A DNA stretch of 64,000 nt, taken from positions 51,367,501 to 51,431,500 of the forward strand of contig CM065804.1 in assembly GCA_033398695.1 (NCBI GenBank), written 5' to 3'. Positions 10,217 to 20,967 of this stretch are shown in pieces; position 1 is the stretch's first letter; each line of letters begins with the position of its first letter. The position numbers and the translations under genes are program-made. Below the pieces are notes generated by a model. That model was not told the origin of the DNA and searched no databases. It saw nothing but the letters and a program-made list of their open reading frames with translations. This stretch comes from Orobanche coerulescens. Its lineage: Eukaryota; Streptophyta; Magnoliopsida; Lamiales; Orobanchaceae.

Positions 10217-10628
10217 TAGGGGTGTTCAAATCGGATATCCGGACTTTCGGATATCCGAAAGTTCGGATAGTAAATTTTGATATCCGATATTCGTATTCGA
10301 AATTTTGGATATCCGATTTTCGGATATCCGAATATCCGAAAAAATATGAATTTTATTCGGATATCCTTATATTCGAAAAAAATATTCGAATTTGGATATC
10401 GGATATCCGAATATCCGAAAAAAACTTCGGATATGAATATCGGATATCCGAATATCCGAATACCTTCTATTATTTAAAATATAAAAAAAATAAAACATTT
10501 AGGATTTTTCGAATATTTCGGATATCGGAATATCCGATTTTTCTGAAAGGTACCATCCGATATCCGAATTCGAAGTTCCGGATATTTCGGATCGAATATC
10601 GGATATCGGATATTTTTGAACACCCCTA
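10217..10628. mobile_element. hAT-type MITE, 412 bp
   Basis: Begins TAGGGGTGTTCAAA and ends with its perfect inverse TTTGAACACCCCTA. It is flanked by GTTTTTTA (10209-10216) and GTTTTTGA (10629-10636), an 8-bp target duplication with one mismatch. Both features point to the hAT superfamily. The interior is packed with the palindrome CGGATATCCG and half-sites, probably transposase-binding subterminal repeats. No transposase is encoded, so the element is non-autonomous. The long open frames across it are by-products of the repeats. Confidence 0.88.
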
Positions 10629-10784
10629 GTTTTTGATAAAATTACTCATTTTAGTAATTTTATCATGAAAATTGGAGTAAAAAAATTTGAGGGAGGAAAT
10701 GGTGGAAATCAATATTTGCAAGTGTTTTTTGGAGGCCAAATGAAAAAAAACTGAACCTCAAAATATTAATTTCCGGTCTCAAGA

Positions 10785-11047
10785 CATACACTTCGCTATT
10801 GTAGAAAATTTTTGGTAAAAAATAAAATTTCACACTTTCTACTTCAGTAATTATCAAATTAGCGAAGTCTTTGTAACTTAAAATTTCTAACTAGCTCCTG
10901 CTTTTTTGTTTGGTACCATTTACTGAAGTCTATGTGGTTTTTTTACTTCAGTAAATTGAAAAGCGAAGTTGTTGTTTGTTTTTACTTTGCTAATATACAT
11001 TACCGAAGTGAGACGTACTGAAGTCTTTGATGTTTATTCTACTAGTG
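10785..11047 (-). mobile_element. Terminal fragment of a CACTA (EnSpm-like) transposon
   Basis: The right end, read inward on the minus strand, begins CACTAGTAGAATAAACATC, a typical CACTA terminus. The adjoining 260 bp contain several inverted subterminal motifs of the type ACTTCAGTA / TACTGAAGT and ACTTCGCTA / AGCGAAGT, as expected for transposase-binding repeats. I found no matching left terminus in the window. It may be lost or lie beyond element A. The captured gene exons at 8988-9952 could belong to this element, but that is inference. Confidence 0.65.
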
Positions 11048-11636
11048 ATCGGACATCCACCAACCTTAATCCCTGCCTGTATATGCTTAAGATTTTTATT
11101 TTACTTTTCCATTCGTCTTAAATATTTCCCGACTTGGTTGTGGTTGTTACCAAACTTGTTGACGTTGTTTTTGTATAGCATATCTGTAAATTCCTGTTCT
11201 CACGTGATTTCCTTTTTCCGGAAATATATAAAATACGTTTACTTCATATAATATTTTTGTTTATTAGACTATTATTTCACAACCAAATAGGCAGCGAAGG
11301 ACGCGAGGCTTTTGGACTTTAACTGTGTTCGAAAGCGCCGAGTTGTGCTACACTAATTACCCAGATGATTATTTGCGATTTTATGTTGTAAACATTTTAC
11401 TTCTTTCATATTTTAATGGAATGCCAAATGGAATTGAGCAAACAGCTGTTAATTTATACACAAGCGATTGTTATATATTATTTATTTAGCTGCACATTAA
11501 CGAATTATTGAGTTTAGAATGTGTAATTTTTTGGAATGGCATTGAGTTGACAGCAATGTATTTAGCAGCGTGTATGTTTAGTTGCCAAATGAATTTCATA
11601 TGACATCATATTAAACATCAGTTACATTCGTACATA
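11048..11636. other. No gene seen
   Basis: AT-rich DNA with no recognisable coding region, repeat or RNA gene. Confidence 0.4.
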
Positions 11637-12525
11637 ATGGTTTCTAATATCCTAACAAATGTCTTGTTTGAGGCTGCAAATTGCACACCCAATGCACATT
11701 TTACATATTTCGTGAGTACAACATATATTTTAGGACCAAACAAAAAAAATTCTTCAAATGTGCAAAATATCATTACAAAAAAAGCTATAAACCTACTTTT
11801 CAGAGCACGTTGGTCTTTTGCCTTCTTTTAATTCTCCACTAACATCGTTATTAATAACATTATTAACTCTTTCTTATTTTCAATAGGATCCCACAATGAA
11901 ATTAACTATGTAGCATGACAACCAATATGTAAAGAACTAACAAAAATTATTATAGCCAATTCCGAGTAAAAAAATTAAATATGTAGCATAACAACCAATA
12001 TGTAAATAACTGCTTTCAAATTTAAATACATAAAATGTGGTCTAAATCATACATGGACAATCCCGTGCAGTATACAAACTTCCTTAGCATTCATGAAAAC
12101 CATAACTGCGCGCCATTTGAAGACAATGCGAAATTTAAGAAAAAAACTCAATAAAAAAAAACATTTTTATTATGTCGTATATGATATTTGATTGTCCAGT
12201 TTCACAAAAAACAGATAATAATAGTAAATACATATTCCAAATTACGTATTGCACACTCACAAAGCTATTTCTTCTTCTCAACATAACTTTCAACTCCGAA
12301 CGCTCTTTGCCTAATCAAATGAACTGAATACAACTTATATTTTATGAACAAAAAAAAAGATTCCACGTGTGTGCAAAATATAATTGTAGAAAGAGCTATC
12401 AAAACTGCAACTATTATTACAATAACAAATAACTCCAATATTAATAGAATTCCAACTCAAATACACACAATGTGGTCTGAATCATACATGGGCAATCCCA
12501 TGCATTGCACGGGAACCGAAAACTA

Positions 12526-12526
<1 letters not shown>
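11637..12526 (+). mobile_element. Helitron 3' segment
   Basis: Ends with a GC-rich hairpin CCCATGC-ATT-GCACGGG (one mismatch in a 7-bp stem), nine bases, and then CTAG followed by T. This is the classical plant Helitron 3' terminus. It abuts a TA-rich insertion site. An earlier, degenerate copy of the same terminal region occurs at about 12020-12060 (AATCATACATGGACAATCCCGTGCA), and the A-rich stretch at 11735-11790 resembles 12340-12400, so the element contains a partial internal duplication. I could not fix the 5' TC end; the start given is approximate. Confidence 0.65.

Positions 12527-12572
<46 letters not shown>
12527..12572. repeat. TA microsatellite
   Basis: About 22 uninterrupted TA units directly after the Helitron CTAG end. 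Confidence 0.97.
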
Positions 12573-12576
<4 letters not shown>

Positions 12577-13246
12577 ATGCTCTTCAAAGTTGCACAACTG
12601 ATTATAGGCAGATTTGATGGAGAAATTGCCATCAGGAGTGTGGCCCCAAAGAGGAATATCTGGTTCATTATTGTTGAGGCTCCCAAAGCTGACATAGGAA
12701 GGTAGTAGGCAAAACTATCCCAATTCCATTGGCCGTCCGTCTTGATGAACAAAGTGAGACATGGGATAACTTTGCATAATGGCAGGAATTTCTGATATAG
12801 CACTGTCGCTCAAAGGACCATTACCTGTCCACCAATCCACTCCGTTCATAATTGTCCATTTGACGCCTTCTCGAATAACATCAATTGAGGAAAGAATAGA
12901 ACGCCAGATTCGGGAACATTTAGCTGGAGTACCTACTTGCAGCAAGTTACGGTCTTTGAGTACTTGTCAATCAGAATTTTCGTCCAAAGAGCATCTTTTT
13001 TAATCAGAATATTCCAGCAAAGCTTAGCAAGAAGAGCTGAGTTCATCTCGGTAGTTTTAAATATGCCAGCTTGCACAAATCATTCCAATTGACAAGGTGA
13101 AGTCGTCTTGTGGTGTTGGTGCTGCCCCAGATGAAGGCCCTGTTAATCCTATTGAGCTGCTCGATAGTGCCACATGGTAGTCGATCTGTTTGCATCACGT
13201 AGTATGGTATGGTATGGTAGTCGACCAGCCAAAGAAAAGCAATCAT
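12573..13246 (-). pseudogene. LINE (non-LTR retrotransposon) ORF2 C-terminal remnant
   Basis: Minus-strand frames read IPYYVMQTDRLPCGTIEQLN, then FIWGSTNTTRRLHLVNWNDL and CKLAYLK. A second frame gives LLAKLCWNILIKKDALWTKI, and a third gives RIWRSILSSIDVIREGVKW and DWWTGNGPLSD. These are the region after the reverse transcriptase domain and the zinc-binding-like end of plant L1-type LINE proteins. Frame changes and a stop separate the pieces. No RT core or poly-A tail is present, so only a C-terminal slice remains. It runs straight into fragment F. Confidence 0.85.
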
Positions 13247-13404
13247 ATTTGTATAAAGTCATGCAAAGACTCAGAAAAGCAATCATTCAAGTAATAAATC
13301 GAAGAAACAAACATTCGTTTCATTACTTGAAGTAATAGAGTACATACACGGTCGCCCGAAGGCCTAAGTACTACAAGGAAATCTACACAAATTTCAAGGC
13401 AAAA

Positions 13405-14935
13405 ACAAAACAAGGACGTAGAGCCTCAGGCCCCTGCCTGGCCTTCGTCTTCAACCACTGAATCGGCCCGCGACCCTTCGCCAGTTTCCGGAGCTGCCTC
13501 CCCGTCCTCCAGAGCACTCGGATAATCAAGATTTTCGGGACTCGGGTACCAACTTAGGTCCACGCCGATTTCCGTAAGATCCAAGATCGGCACAGAGAAG
13601 GCAGGATGAAGAGGGTGCTCCAGCGCATATGCCTTGAAGTTTTCAGCTAGAGGACCGACCTCCAGCCCTCCCTTCTTAGCAGCACGGAGCGAGTCAGCGA
13701 ACTCCATGTAATAGGCAAACTCGCTGACGAACTCCACATTGAGAAAGGGATCGGCTTCAGTCGCCTCCAGTTTCCCTCTCAACTCCGCAACCGCCTGTTG
13801 CGCACCTTAAAGCTCGGTCTCCTTAGCAGCCGTCTATCCCCTCGACGACGCCAGCTCGCTAGTCAGTCGAGCGACAATCACCTTCAGCTAATCAGCCTCA
13901 TTCTGAGCAGCAAATGTAAACGACGGGCGCCTGTCATCTGATCCCGAAAATGGTTGACCGTCGCTCGGGCTCGCTCGAAATCCTGTCTCACCAGCTCAAG
14001 TTCATGACTTGCCCGCTTAGGAAAGCTCAAAACTCCGGGGTTCGATATGGCTATTTCCGGCGGAGGCTCCAAGAAACGAGGAAAGCAAACCTCTGCAAAA
14101 AGAAACAACCAAACAACGGTTAGACATATTCCTCAAACAGGACAATCGCCAAGCAAAAGGAGATCGTATAAATTCATACATGGGACCGAAAGATGTCTCG
14201 CGAAGCGGAATAGCCGAGCAGACAACCAACGGCTCTCTTTGTTAATCCGGCGAGCGTCTAAGTCGTCGTCGGGAAGACTTCGTATACGCTCCCAGATGAC
14301 CAGAAAATCAAAAGGTATCTCGTCGGTCGCCGGAATATGGAAACCTGCAAAAGGAGGACCAAATTAGATCAGTTCAGAACATATTCGAACAAAGGGAGAG
14401 TCCGAACCCTTACCCGGATTCTTCTCCCGAAAGCTAGTGGGAATATTCAGCTCGTCCATGGGATTGTCGCTCAGTGATGCCTTCCATGTACCGCCGACCC
14501 AGAACCATTTCGCCGGATCACCCCACACCTTGTTCGGAACCCCAAGGATCACCCGATCGGAACGGCCTTGGATATGATAGCCGCCGACAAACCCCTTCTG
14601 AACCGTCAGCTTGAACAAGTGGTTCATCTCCAATAGCGAGGGATGGTGATACAGTCGGTGACCTCCGAACAAGGTGAGGGCACAGACGATCTGGAGCCAG
14701 GCGTTCGGCGTTAGCTGAAGCGGCGCCACGTTTCAAATGGCCAACAAATGGGAGACAGCAAAAGACAGAGGGAACCACAGCCCGGCCTCCATAACCGCCT
14801 CATTCACGGCGACCATAACCTCCAGAGGTTGGTCGGCCCGCTCGTTCTTCGCCGGCGTGAAAAGATCCACATCTGAAGGGATCTGGTACCTCGCCCTCCA
14901 GACGGCCAGGTCCTTCCTGAACCAGGACGACCGAC
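13405..14935 (-). pseudogene. Antisense PF04195-like gene of F (internally deleted)
   Basis: On the minus strand, frames give DLAVWRARYQIPSDVDLFTP and then NERADQPLEVMVAVNEAVME, SHLLAIWNVAPLQLTPNAWL and QIVCALTLFGGHRLY. This matches the plant family called putative gypsy type transposon (PF04195, Transposase_28). A GTAAGGG donor near 14417 and a TTTTGCAG acceptor near 14355 are conserved with E. A later exon (CFPRFLEPPPEIAISNPGVL) is joined in frame to coiled-coil sequence (KRASHELELVRQDFERAR) by a deletion that removed most of one exon and the start of the next. The C terminus (FVSEFAYYMEFADSLRAAKK to DEGQAGA) ends at 13426. The biochemical function is unknown. It is broken but gives the clearest N-terminal domain sequence in the window. 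Confidence 0.85.
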
Positions 14936-15855
14936 CTGTACCACAAACAAGGCCATCGTCCGTCAAAGTCTACAAAGACTGGATCACGAAGCAAGCGCCC
15001 ATGTGCAGATCCAAAAAAAGCGCCGCGGAACATGGATCGTTGACTCCAGCCCACATGCAACTGTCAGTGATAAGGACGGCCTCACCTACCGACAGACCTG
15101 TCGAAAGGTCCTAAGTGGGACCTCCCAGGACAGCGACACGAACGCGTGTTGGCCTCTTATTGGTTCGCACTTCAGGAAACCAGCAATTTCTGCGGACTTT
15201 AAGGAGACCAACCCATGTGCTAAAGACGATCGCCCGCTTATTATAATACAACGTAGGCGATTGCCCAGCAACTCCCAGTGCTATAAATAACGAACCTCCA
15301 GCAACTGGAAAAAGGTTCCTCCTCTCGGTTCGCAACTACGTTGGCAAATACATACAAACGTACACACTTTCATGCTCTTGGCTTCCCCTATTGAATCTAT
15401 CTCAGGATTTCTCTCTCATCACCTCTTAACCAGAAGACGGTCGGCAGAGACAAGAACTCCCTGCAGCACAGATCCGACGAGACTTGCAAGCCCAGGAGCT
15501 CAGACTTCCAGCTAATACACACTGTGAGAGACCTTCGATTTCTCATAGTCGTCACAGCACCCCATCGTTGTTACAAGAACTCACAGAGCATCACATCTGG
15601 TTCTTCCGGAAATCTTAACGCTCAATAGCTAAGATAACTAGGGTCTTTACACTTATTGTAATTATACTCTAACATTAATATTTGTACTTCAAAGTATTCG
15701 TATTAATAATATCTCGCGAGAGCAATCAAGCCCGTGACTAACAACCCCGGAAAATCTGGTGTTTTTTACTTTTCCCACGGAAGTGCTCTCGCATTTGTTT
15801 GTTACTCGACCATTCCAGCAATATTCATCTCCGGATAATATTTTGGGTAACAACA
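14936..15855 (+). repeat. LTR of F (5'-truncated)
   Basis: Reverse complement of most of the D-type LTR, from the region containing ACAAGGCCATCGTCCGTCAA to the terminus CCCAAAATATTATCC-type end at 15855. A TATA box (TATAAATA) lies at 15282-15289 on the plus strand. The first 200 bp or so of U3 are missing. Confidence 0.88.
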
Positions 15856-16902
15856 TAGGGCATCAACCCTGATTTCCGGAATTGTCGAGAAGACGAGATC
15901 TGAGAATGGGTGATTTAGAAAGAAGGAGGATTCACAAACTAATCACTCCTTTTTTTTCCTTAGCTTAAGATTGAAGGATTGTTTCGCCCCAGATTGCTGG
16001 ACACTTTCCACTAACATAAGGTCCGACTCTGCGCGAAAATAAGGTCTAAGACCAGCACTAGAATGACAAGCAAAAGGCCTAGCGAAGGTAGCCCTGGCCT
16101 TTTTTGGCTTAGAGCGGCTCACTCCACATATAAAGATTAAAGATAACGGCTCGTGAACAATATATAAAGCCGAAGCGCGGAGGCGGAAGCAGGGCGAGAG
16201 CTAAATCTTGCTTCATCAGGTTTTCAACTCTCTCGCTGGACTTCTCTGCATATTCCTTCATTAATTCCTCCATACGAGGCTCTTCAAGACCTAGAACCTC
16301 TTTCAATGACTCCATCCGCGGCAAACTCCAATCACCTGTTGTTTGAATGCTGGTCTATTCGGCAACTTCGATCTTTTGCAATAAAATAATTACGCAATAA
16401 ATCAACGAATCCCAAAGTAATGTCTCTTTCTCCTTCAAGTTTACCTACTATGGTCCAAGAGTGAATATGATCTCCACCAGACATACGTAATGCTTGAGCT
16501 AGTACACGGAAATGTACTAACCAATTAGATAACATGAATCTTAAAGATAAAGATCCTAAGGATTAATCACAAATAGAGAATCATTATATATTGCGCTATG
16601 GAATTGAATCCGCCTTTCAACGACATTACATCGTGGGTTTCGTTCAGGCTCAAAGACATAAAGTAGCAGGTTCTTTGCGTCCTTCGTGGCAGAAGCCAGT
16701 GCTTGAAAGAGTGAATTCCAGAACTTAGGTTCTACAGTCTTCGAGACGGTCTAGTCCATTCCAGAGGGATTGATTTTCATGTCTGAGGAATTACAAGTGG
16801 AGGATTAAGCAAGCTTCCACACAATGAATGATCAACTTGGTGAAGACCGGCTCGAAATTTAAGAAAGATTCTAAGGGTCAAGGAGAACGAGTGTAAGGCT
16901 CT
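15856..16902. other. Organelle-like host DNA left of element C
   Basis: This stretch lacks transposon signatures and contains an rbcL fragment, so it looks like DNA transferred from an organelle (plastid sequence alone, or plastid sequence already carried in mitochondrial DNA). A minus-strand open frame at 16109-16324 (PRMESLKEVLGLEEPRMEEL and on) is not recognised. It continues on the other side of element C at 53358. Confidence 0.5.
16356..16517 (-). pseudogene. rbcL: Plastid rbcL fragment
   Basis: Minus-strand translation [20 protein letters not shown], then [18 protein letters not shown]. This is unmistakably the part of the RuBisCO large subunit after the catalytic loop: rbcL has SGGDHIH and [18 protein letters not shown] there. 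The usual DDF is replaced by NYF and the sequence ends soon after DRSCRI, so about 54 codons survive. RuBisCO large subunit is plastid-encoded; its presence among nuclear retrotransposons implies organelle-to-nucleus transfer. Confidence 0.93.
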
Positions 16903-17242
16903 TGTAATACCACCAGTATTACATGCTGTTTCACGTTGAGCGCTCGTTTCTCTTTCTACTATTTAATAAAATAAATGTGCTCCATCGCGATAAACGTATT
17001 TTTGTATGATATGTTTGTACTGTATTATCATGAATAAAGCTTGTCCGCACCTGTTATTCTTGTAATGTGATTGTGTGATGGTTGATGATTTGTCGGTGAC
17101 ATACCTTGATATCGTTGGGTAGTTATCAGAGCGAATATGATGGTGGCCAGCATCTTGTTCCCCGAGAAATTACTCGACGAGATTGAAAGGGAGTCGCGTT
17201 ATAAGGAATTAATGTGATAATAACTTAGTGAACAACTGAACC

Positions 17243-17568
17243 TTACGTACGTTACCCGCTAAGTATACGTACGCTAAGCGTGTGACATTACGTACGCTAA
17301 AGATTATACCTTAAGAACGTAACACGGTCTTCAGTCTTTGGATAGGGAATCTTCGTCGGATGGTATGCATTGCCAAACCAACTTTCGGCGCGATAGCGAC
17401 ACACAAGTCAATGGGTGCTACGTACGTTAACCGATCTTCGTTAAGTACGTAACGATGAGTGTTATTTAGTCCAGTTAGTTCTGAGTTTTCCTTACGTACG
17501 TTCAGCTTTCCATATAACGTACCTAACAGGGCTTACATACGTAAAGCTTTAGGCCTAACGTACGTAAA
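17243..17568. repeat. Palindrome cluster ACGTACGT in U3 of C
   Basis: Repeated TTACGTACGTTA, TACGTACGCTAA, CTACGTACGTTAACC, CCTTACGTACGTTC and CTAACGTACGTAAAG motifs over about 325 bp, ending just before the TATA box. The equivalent cluster in the right LTR lies at about 51410-51735. Confidence 0.88.
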
Positions 17569-17581
17569 GCCATTCTGAATT

Positions 17582-17588
17582 TATAAAA
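17582..17588 (+). promoter_or_regulatory. TATA box of the LTR of C
   Basis: TATAAAA in GAATTTATAAAAGG. It is conserved in the right LTR at 51750-51756. Confidence 0.65.
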
Positions 17589-19187
17589 GGTCACCCTCCC
17601 TTTCATTTCTTCCGACCCAAAAATCATCTCTTGCTCTTGTATGCTATCCTCCACCTTTCCTAACTCGATTTTAGCTTCCCTAATCAAGTGCTATCCTATT
17701 AGAGTGAGTTGACCAAGCTCCGGAGAAGGTTTTGAAGGTGTTACCCTCTCGTTCTTCTTCGTCCTTCGTCATTCTTCATCGTCTATTGTCAATTAAGGTA
17801 AGTTTATCGAATCTTGAACTCATTTAAGTGTTGTTATACGAGTCATACTAAATTTCGGATGCCTTGGGTAGTTTAGAACTTTCAATAATGATCGGACCGG
17901 TTAAAAACTATCACAATTGTTAATCGATACCTATCAAGCTAGTAATTGGAATGGATGATAGTAGTACTCGTAGTTGAATGGAAAAACTCATAATCGAATT
18001 TGTTAATCACCAACAGCTTAGAATCATCTTGTTGAAGATTGCAATTATAACCCTATTATCATATTGTAAAACCCGTTGATAATTCCTTGATGAACTAACT
18101 AACGATTATCAAGTCAGATAGGTATTCAAACATGTTAGGATTTTGGGGAATTAGTGCTTAATCGTTCTATGCTAGAAATTCAAATTGAAGTTAGTGATGT
18201 AATTACGGTGGCTATTAGACATAATCACAAATGTTGTATTAGAACATTGATCAACGAGGTGAATAATTTGTAAAATGACAGACCGAGGAATTTAGTAATA
18301 TGCATTGTGGTAAAAAATAGAGAATTTCGATCTCGGCGACATAAACAACCAGGTTTAGAATCCTAACGGGATGGGGGAAATTGTCGCTAATCATCATTAT
18401 TACCATAAGATGTTAATCGACGAACATGTAATAGGTTGAGCTTTCGGGTGTGGTCGTTCAAGTTGTTGTGTTATCAAGGGATTAACTCTCGTCGGATTTG
18501 AGGCAAGTAAATCTTGCTCGGACTTTACGTCTTGAAATTTCAGAATATTGCATGTGTTACTATCTGTGGAATGGGGCTCGTCTTATTTATCTTGTCCGGA
18601 GTATTCCTGAGTAGATATTTCCGTGACCCTTGGCTGCGGCCTTGGGAGTTTATATGTTGTGGAACTGTGTTGCTGGATAAAACCTGAATGGTACCCACAT
18701 CCGGAGTATTCCTGTGTAGATACTTCTGTGACCCTTGGTTGCGACCTTGGGAGTTTATGTGCTGATAAAAGAAACGACGTTGAATATTCGGTGATAACTT
18801 TGTTCTCTAAATTTATCTGATTCTATCGATGAAATTGGTTCGTTTTGTCTGACCTAGGTTGACTGACACGATACGTCGTGTCAGGCAAATTTGTTGAATA
18901 TGTGCAGGACATTCCCGAAGGTTCCGGTCAGGCTTGAGGAGTGATGGGGAGAAGGCCTATTAATTTCTGAAACTAAATTTGAATATTCCACGTTGTGTAA
19001 TAACCATATGAACGGACACTATTCCCTTTTGTATTTCGGTTTGTACGAATGCTTTCATTAGAATATTTCCGCACACTACTAGTTGAATAAATTGTTTTAA
19101 AAATCCTTTTTAAAACTTGCCTTGTGGGTTCCACACGGGATTCACGGCACTGTGGCATCTCGGTTAATTTTGGGGCGTTACAGAAAA

Positions 19188-19200
19188 TGGTATCGGAGAC
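19188..19200 (+). other. Primer binding site of element C
   Basis: TGGTATCGGAGAC five bases after the LTR end, an initiator-Met-tRNA-type site. Confidence 0.88.
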
Positions 19201-19368
19201 GAACACTCACGTGGAAAGTTGTATCAAAGTATTTTGAAAACGTTTTACCTTCAAAAGTCCAACACTCCTGGCGACCGTAACTCCTCGAGGAATGTCGAGG
19301 TAAGATACATGTAAACTATTGAGAATCAGGTATAATGTTTGAATTCAGTAAGAACTCAAAGAATGTTT

Positions 19369-20495
19369 TGTTGTTTCCCAAAATATTATCCGGAGATGAT
19401 ATTGCTGGAATGGACGAGTAACAAACAAATGCGAGAGCACGTCCATGGGGAAAGTAAATAACACAAGATTTGCCAGGGTTGTTAGTCCCGAGCTTGAATG
19501 CTCTCGTGAGATATTATTAATACAAATACTTGGGAGTACAAATATTAATGTTAGAGTACAATTACAATGAGTGTAAAGACCCTAGTTATCTTAGCTATTG
19601 AGTGCTGAAGATTGCCGGAAGAACCAGAGTTGATACTCTGTGAGTTCTTGTAACAACGATGGAGTTCTATACTGACTGTGAGAAATCGACGGTCTCTCAC
19701 TGTATGAATTAGCTGAGTATCTGAGCTTTTGAGCTTGTGAATCTTTTCGAATCTGAACTATAGGGAGTTCTTGTCTCTGCCGACTGTCTTTTAGTTGAGA
19801 GGTACTGAGAGAGAAATCCTAAAATAGATTCAAGAGAGTAAGCCGAGAGGAGATAACTTTTTGAACGTTTTTCTGAACGTTTTCCAGAACTTTTTGTGAA
19901 CCTTTTTGTGAACGTTTTCCGGAACCTTTTCCCAGTTGCTGGAGGCTCTCTATTTATAGGACCGGGAGTCACTGGGCGATCGCCTCTGCTATATTATAAT
20001 AAGCGGGCGATCGTCTTTAGCACATGGGTTGGTCTCCTTAAAGTCTGCAGAAGTTGCTGGCTGCCAGAAGTGCGAACCAATGAGAGGCCAACACGCGTCT
20101 ATGTCACTGTCTTGGAAGGCCCTACTTAGGACCTTTTCGACGGGTCTGTCGGTAGGTGAGGCCGTCCTTGTCACTGACAGCTGCTGATGGGCTGGAGTTA
20201 ACGATCCATGTTCTGCAGCGCCTTTCGCGGATCTGCACATGGGTCTGTGATCCACTCTTCGTATACTTTGACGGACGATGGCCTTGTTCGTGGCACAGGA
20301 CGGTCGTCCTTGGTCGGGCACCAGAGTCGATCGCTAGGTGCCAAAAGGCGATTGCCTTGGGAGTCGATCGCTAGCTACTCGAAGGTGGACTATTACCTTC
20401 GATTTGGCAAGTTTGCTGTAGCTCATTTGGTCGTGAACTCGGTCGCTCGGCCCTTATACCGATCGCCGTCGAGGCGTATAAATCGCCGCACAACA
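19369..20495 (-). repeat. 3' LTR of element D
   Basis: Plus-strand ends are TGTTGTTTCCCAAAATATT and CGCCGCACAACA. It is nearly identical to 45233-46366. The TATA box is TATTTATA at 19951-19958, read on the minus strand. GGGCGATCGCC-type palindromes lie on the U3 side (from 19974 upward). Confidence 0.94.
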
Positions 20496-20509
20496 ATTGC
20501 CCCCCAGCT
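20496..20509 (-). other. Polypurine tract of element D
   Basis: Minus strand AGCTGGGGGGCAAT directly before the LTR start TGTTGTGCGGCG. Identical in E at 57023. Confidence 0.85.
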
Positions 20510-20967
20510 CGCTCCGATGTTGGAGACGTGGGGTGAGGTAGTTCTACTAGCGACCGCTTAACTTTGACGAGTGACTCAGCATTTTACGGAGCAGGCGATC
20601 GTCTTTGAGCGGATTGGTTTTGAATATGGACAACCTGGTCGGTCGCTTAAATGAGCGGGAAATGATAGCGGTCGTGGAAAAGTCACCGGGTCACGTGTCG
20701 GGTTCCTGTTGGGGGAGACCAACGGTTAGTTAAGACTCCTCGTCTGGCGTGTCCTTGAAACGACGCGTACGCGGGTTTCAAGGGAGGCATTGATTGCGCC
20801 TCTAACCGACGGTTGCACTTCAGCCCTCGAGATTCTCTTTATTTGCACGGAAGTCCCCACCTTCTCCTATAAAAGGGCAAGGGTTGCAGTGCAAACCTCT
20901 TTACGCGATTTCGACGGAGAAGAAGATAGCCCATAAAATTTTCTGAAGCCTTTGTCTGCCGATAGAT
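20510..20967 (+). promoter_or_regulatory. Promoter and 5' leader of the antisense gene in D
   Basis: A TATA box, TCTCCTATAAAAGG (TATAAA at 20868-20873), is conserved with E, where it lies the same distance from the 3' LTR. A short leader containing TTTTCTGAAG follows and is then cut at about 20967, where element B sequence begins. The antisense gene of D has therefore lost its start codon and about 670 bp of exon 1. Confidence 0.7.

Larger units (their letters stand above)
13243..15855 (+). mobile_element. Fragment F: collapsed copy of the D/E element family
   Basis: Contains the antisense PF04195-type gene (on the minus strand here) fused directly to an LTR of the D/E family in reversed orientation. 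Compared with D and E it lacks about 200 bp of the LTR start, the polypurine tract, the antisense-gene promoter and first exon part, and the whole gag half. The left end is cut inside the 3' untranslated part of the antisense gene. The right end is a proper LTR terminus (GGGTAACAACA). Confidence 0.85.
16903..19182 (+). repeat. 5' LTR of element C
   Basis: Starts TGTAATACCACCAGTATTACA, which is itself an inverted repeat (8-bp arms, 5-base loop), and ends GGGGCGTTACA. It matches 51071-53357 throughout with scattered substitutions. A TATA box is at 17582, with a cluster of ACGTACGT palindromes just upstream. Confidence 0.95.

Noticed and set aside
10207..10629. A 140-codon open frame with repeated RISEYP-like units
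   Set aside because: It coincides with the hAT-type MITE and arises from CGGATATCCG repeats; the amino-acid pattern is a by-product.
12573..13246. An independent host gene
   Set aside because: Motifs such as FIWGSTNTTRR and HLVNWNDL identify it as a LINE remnant.
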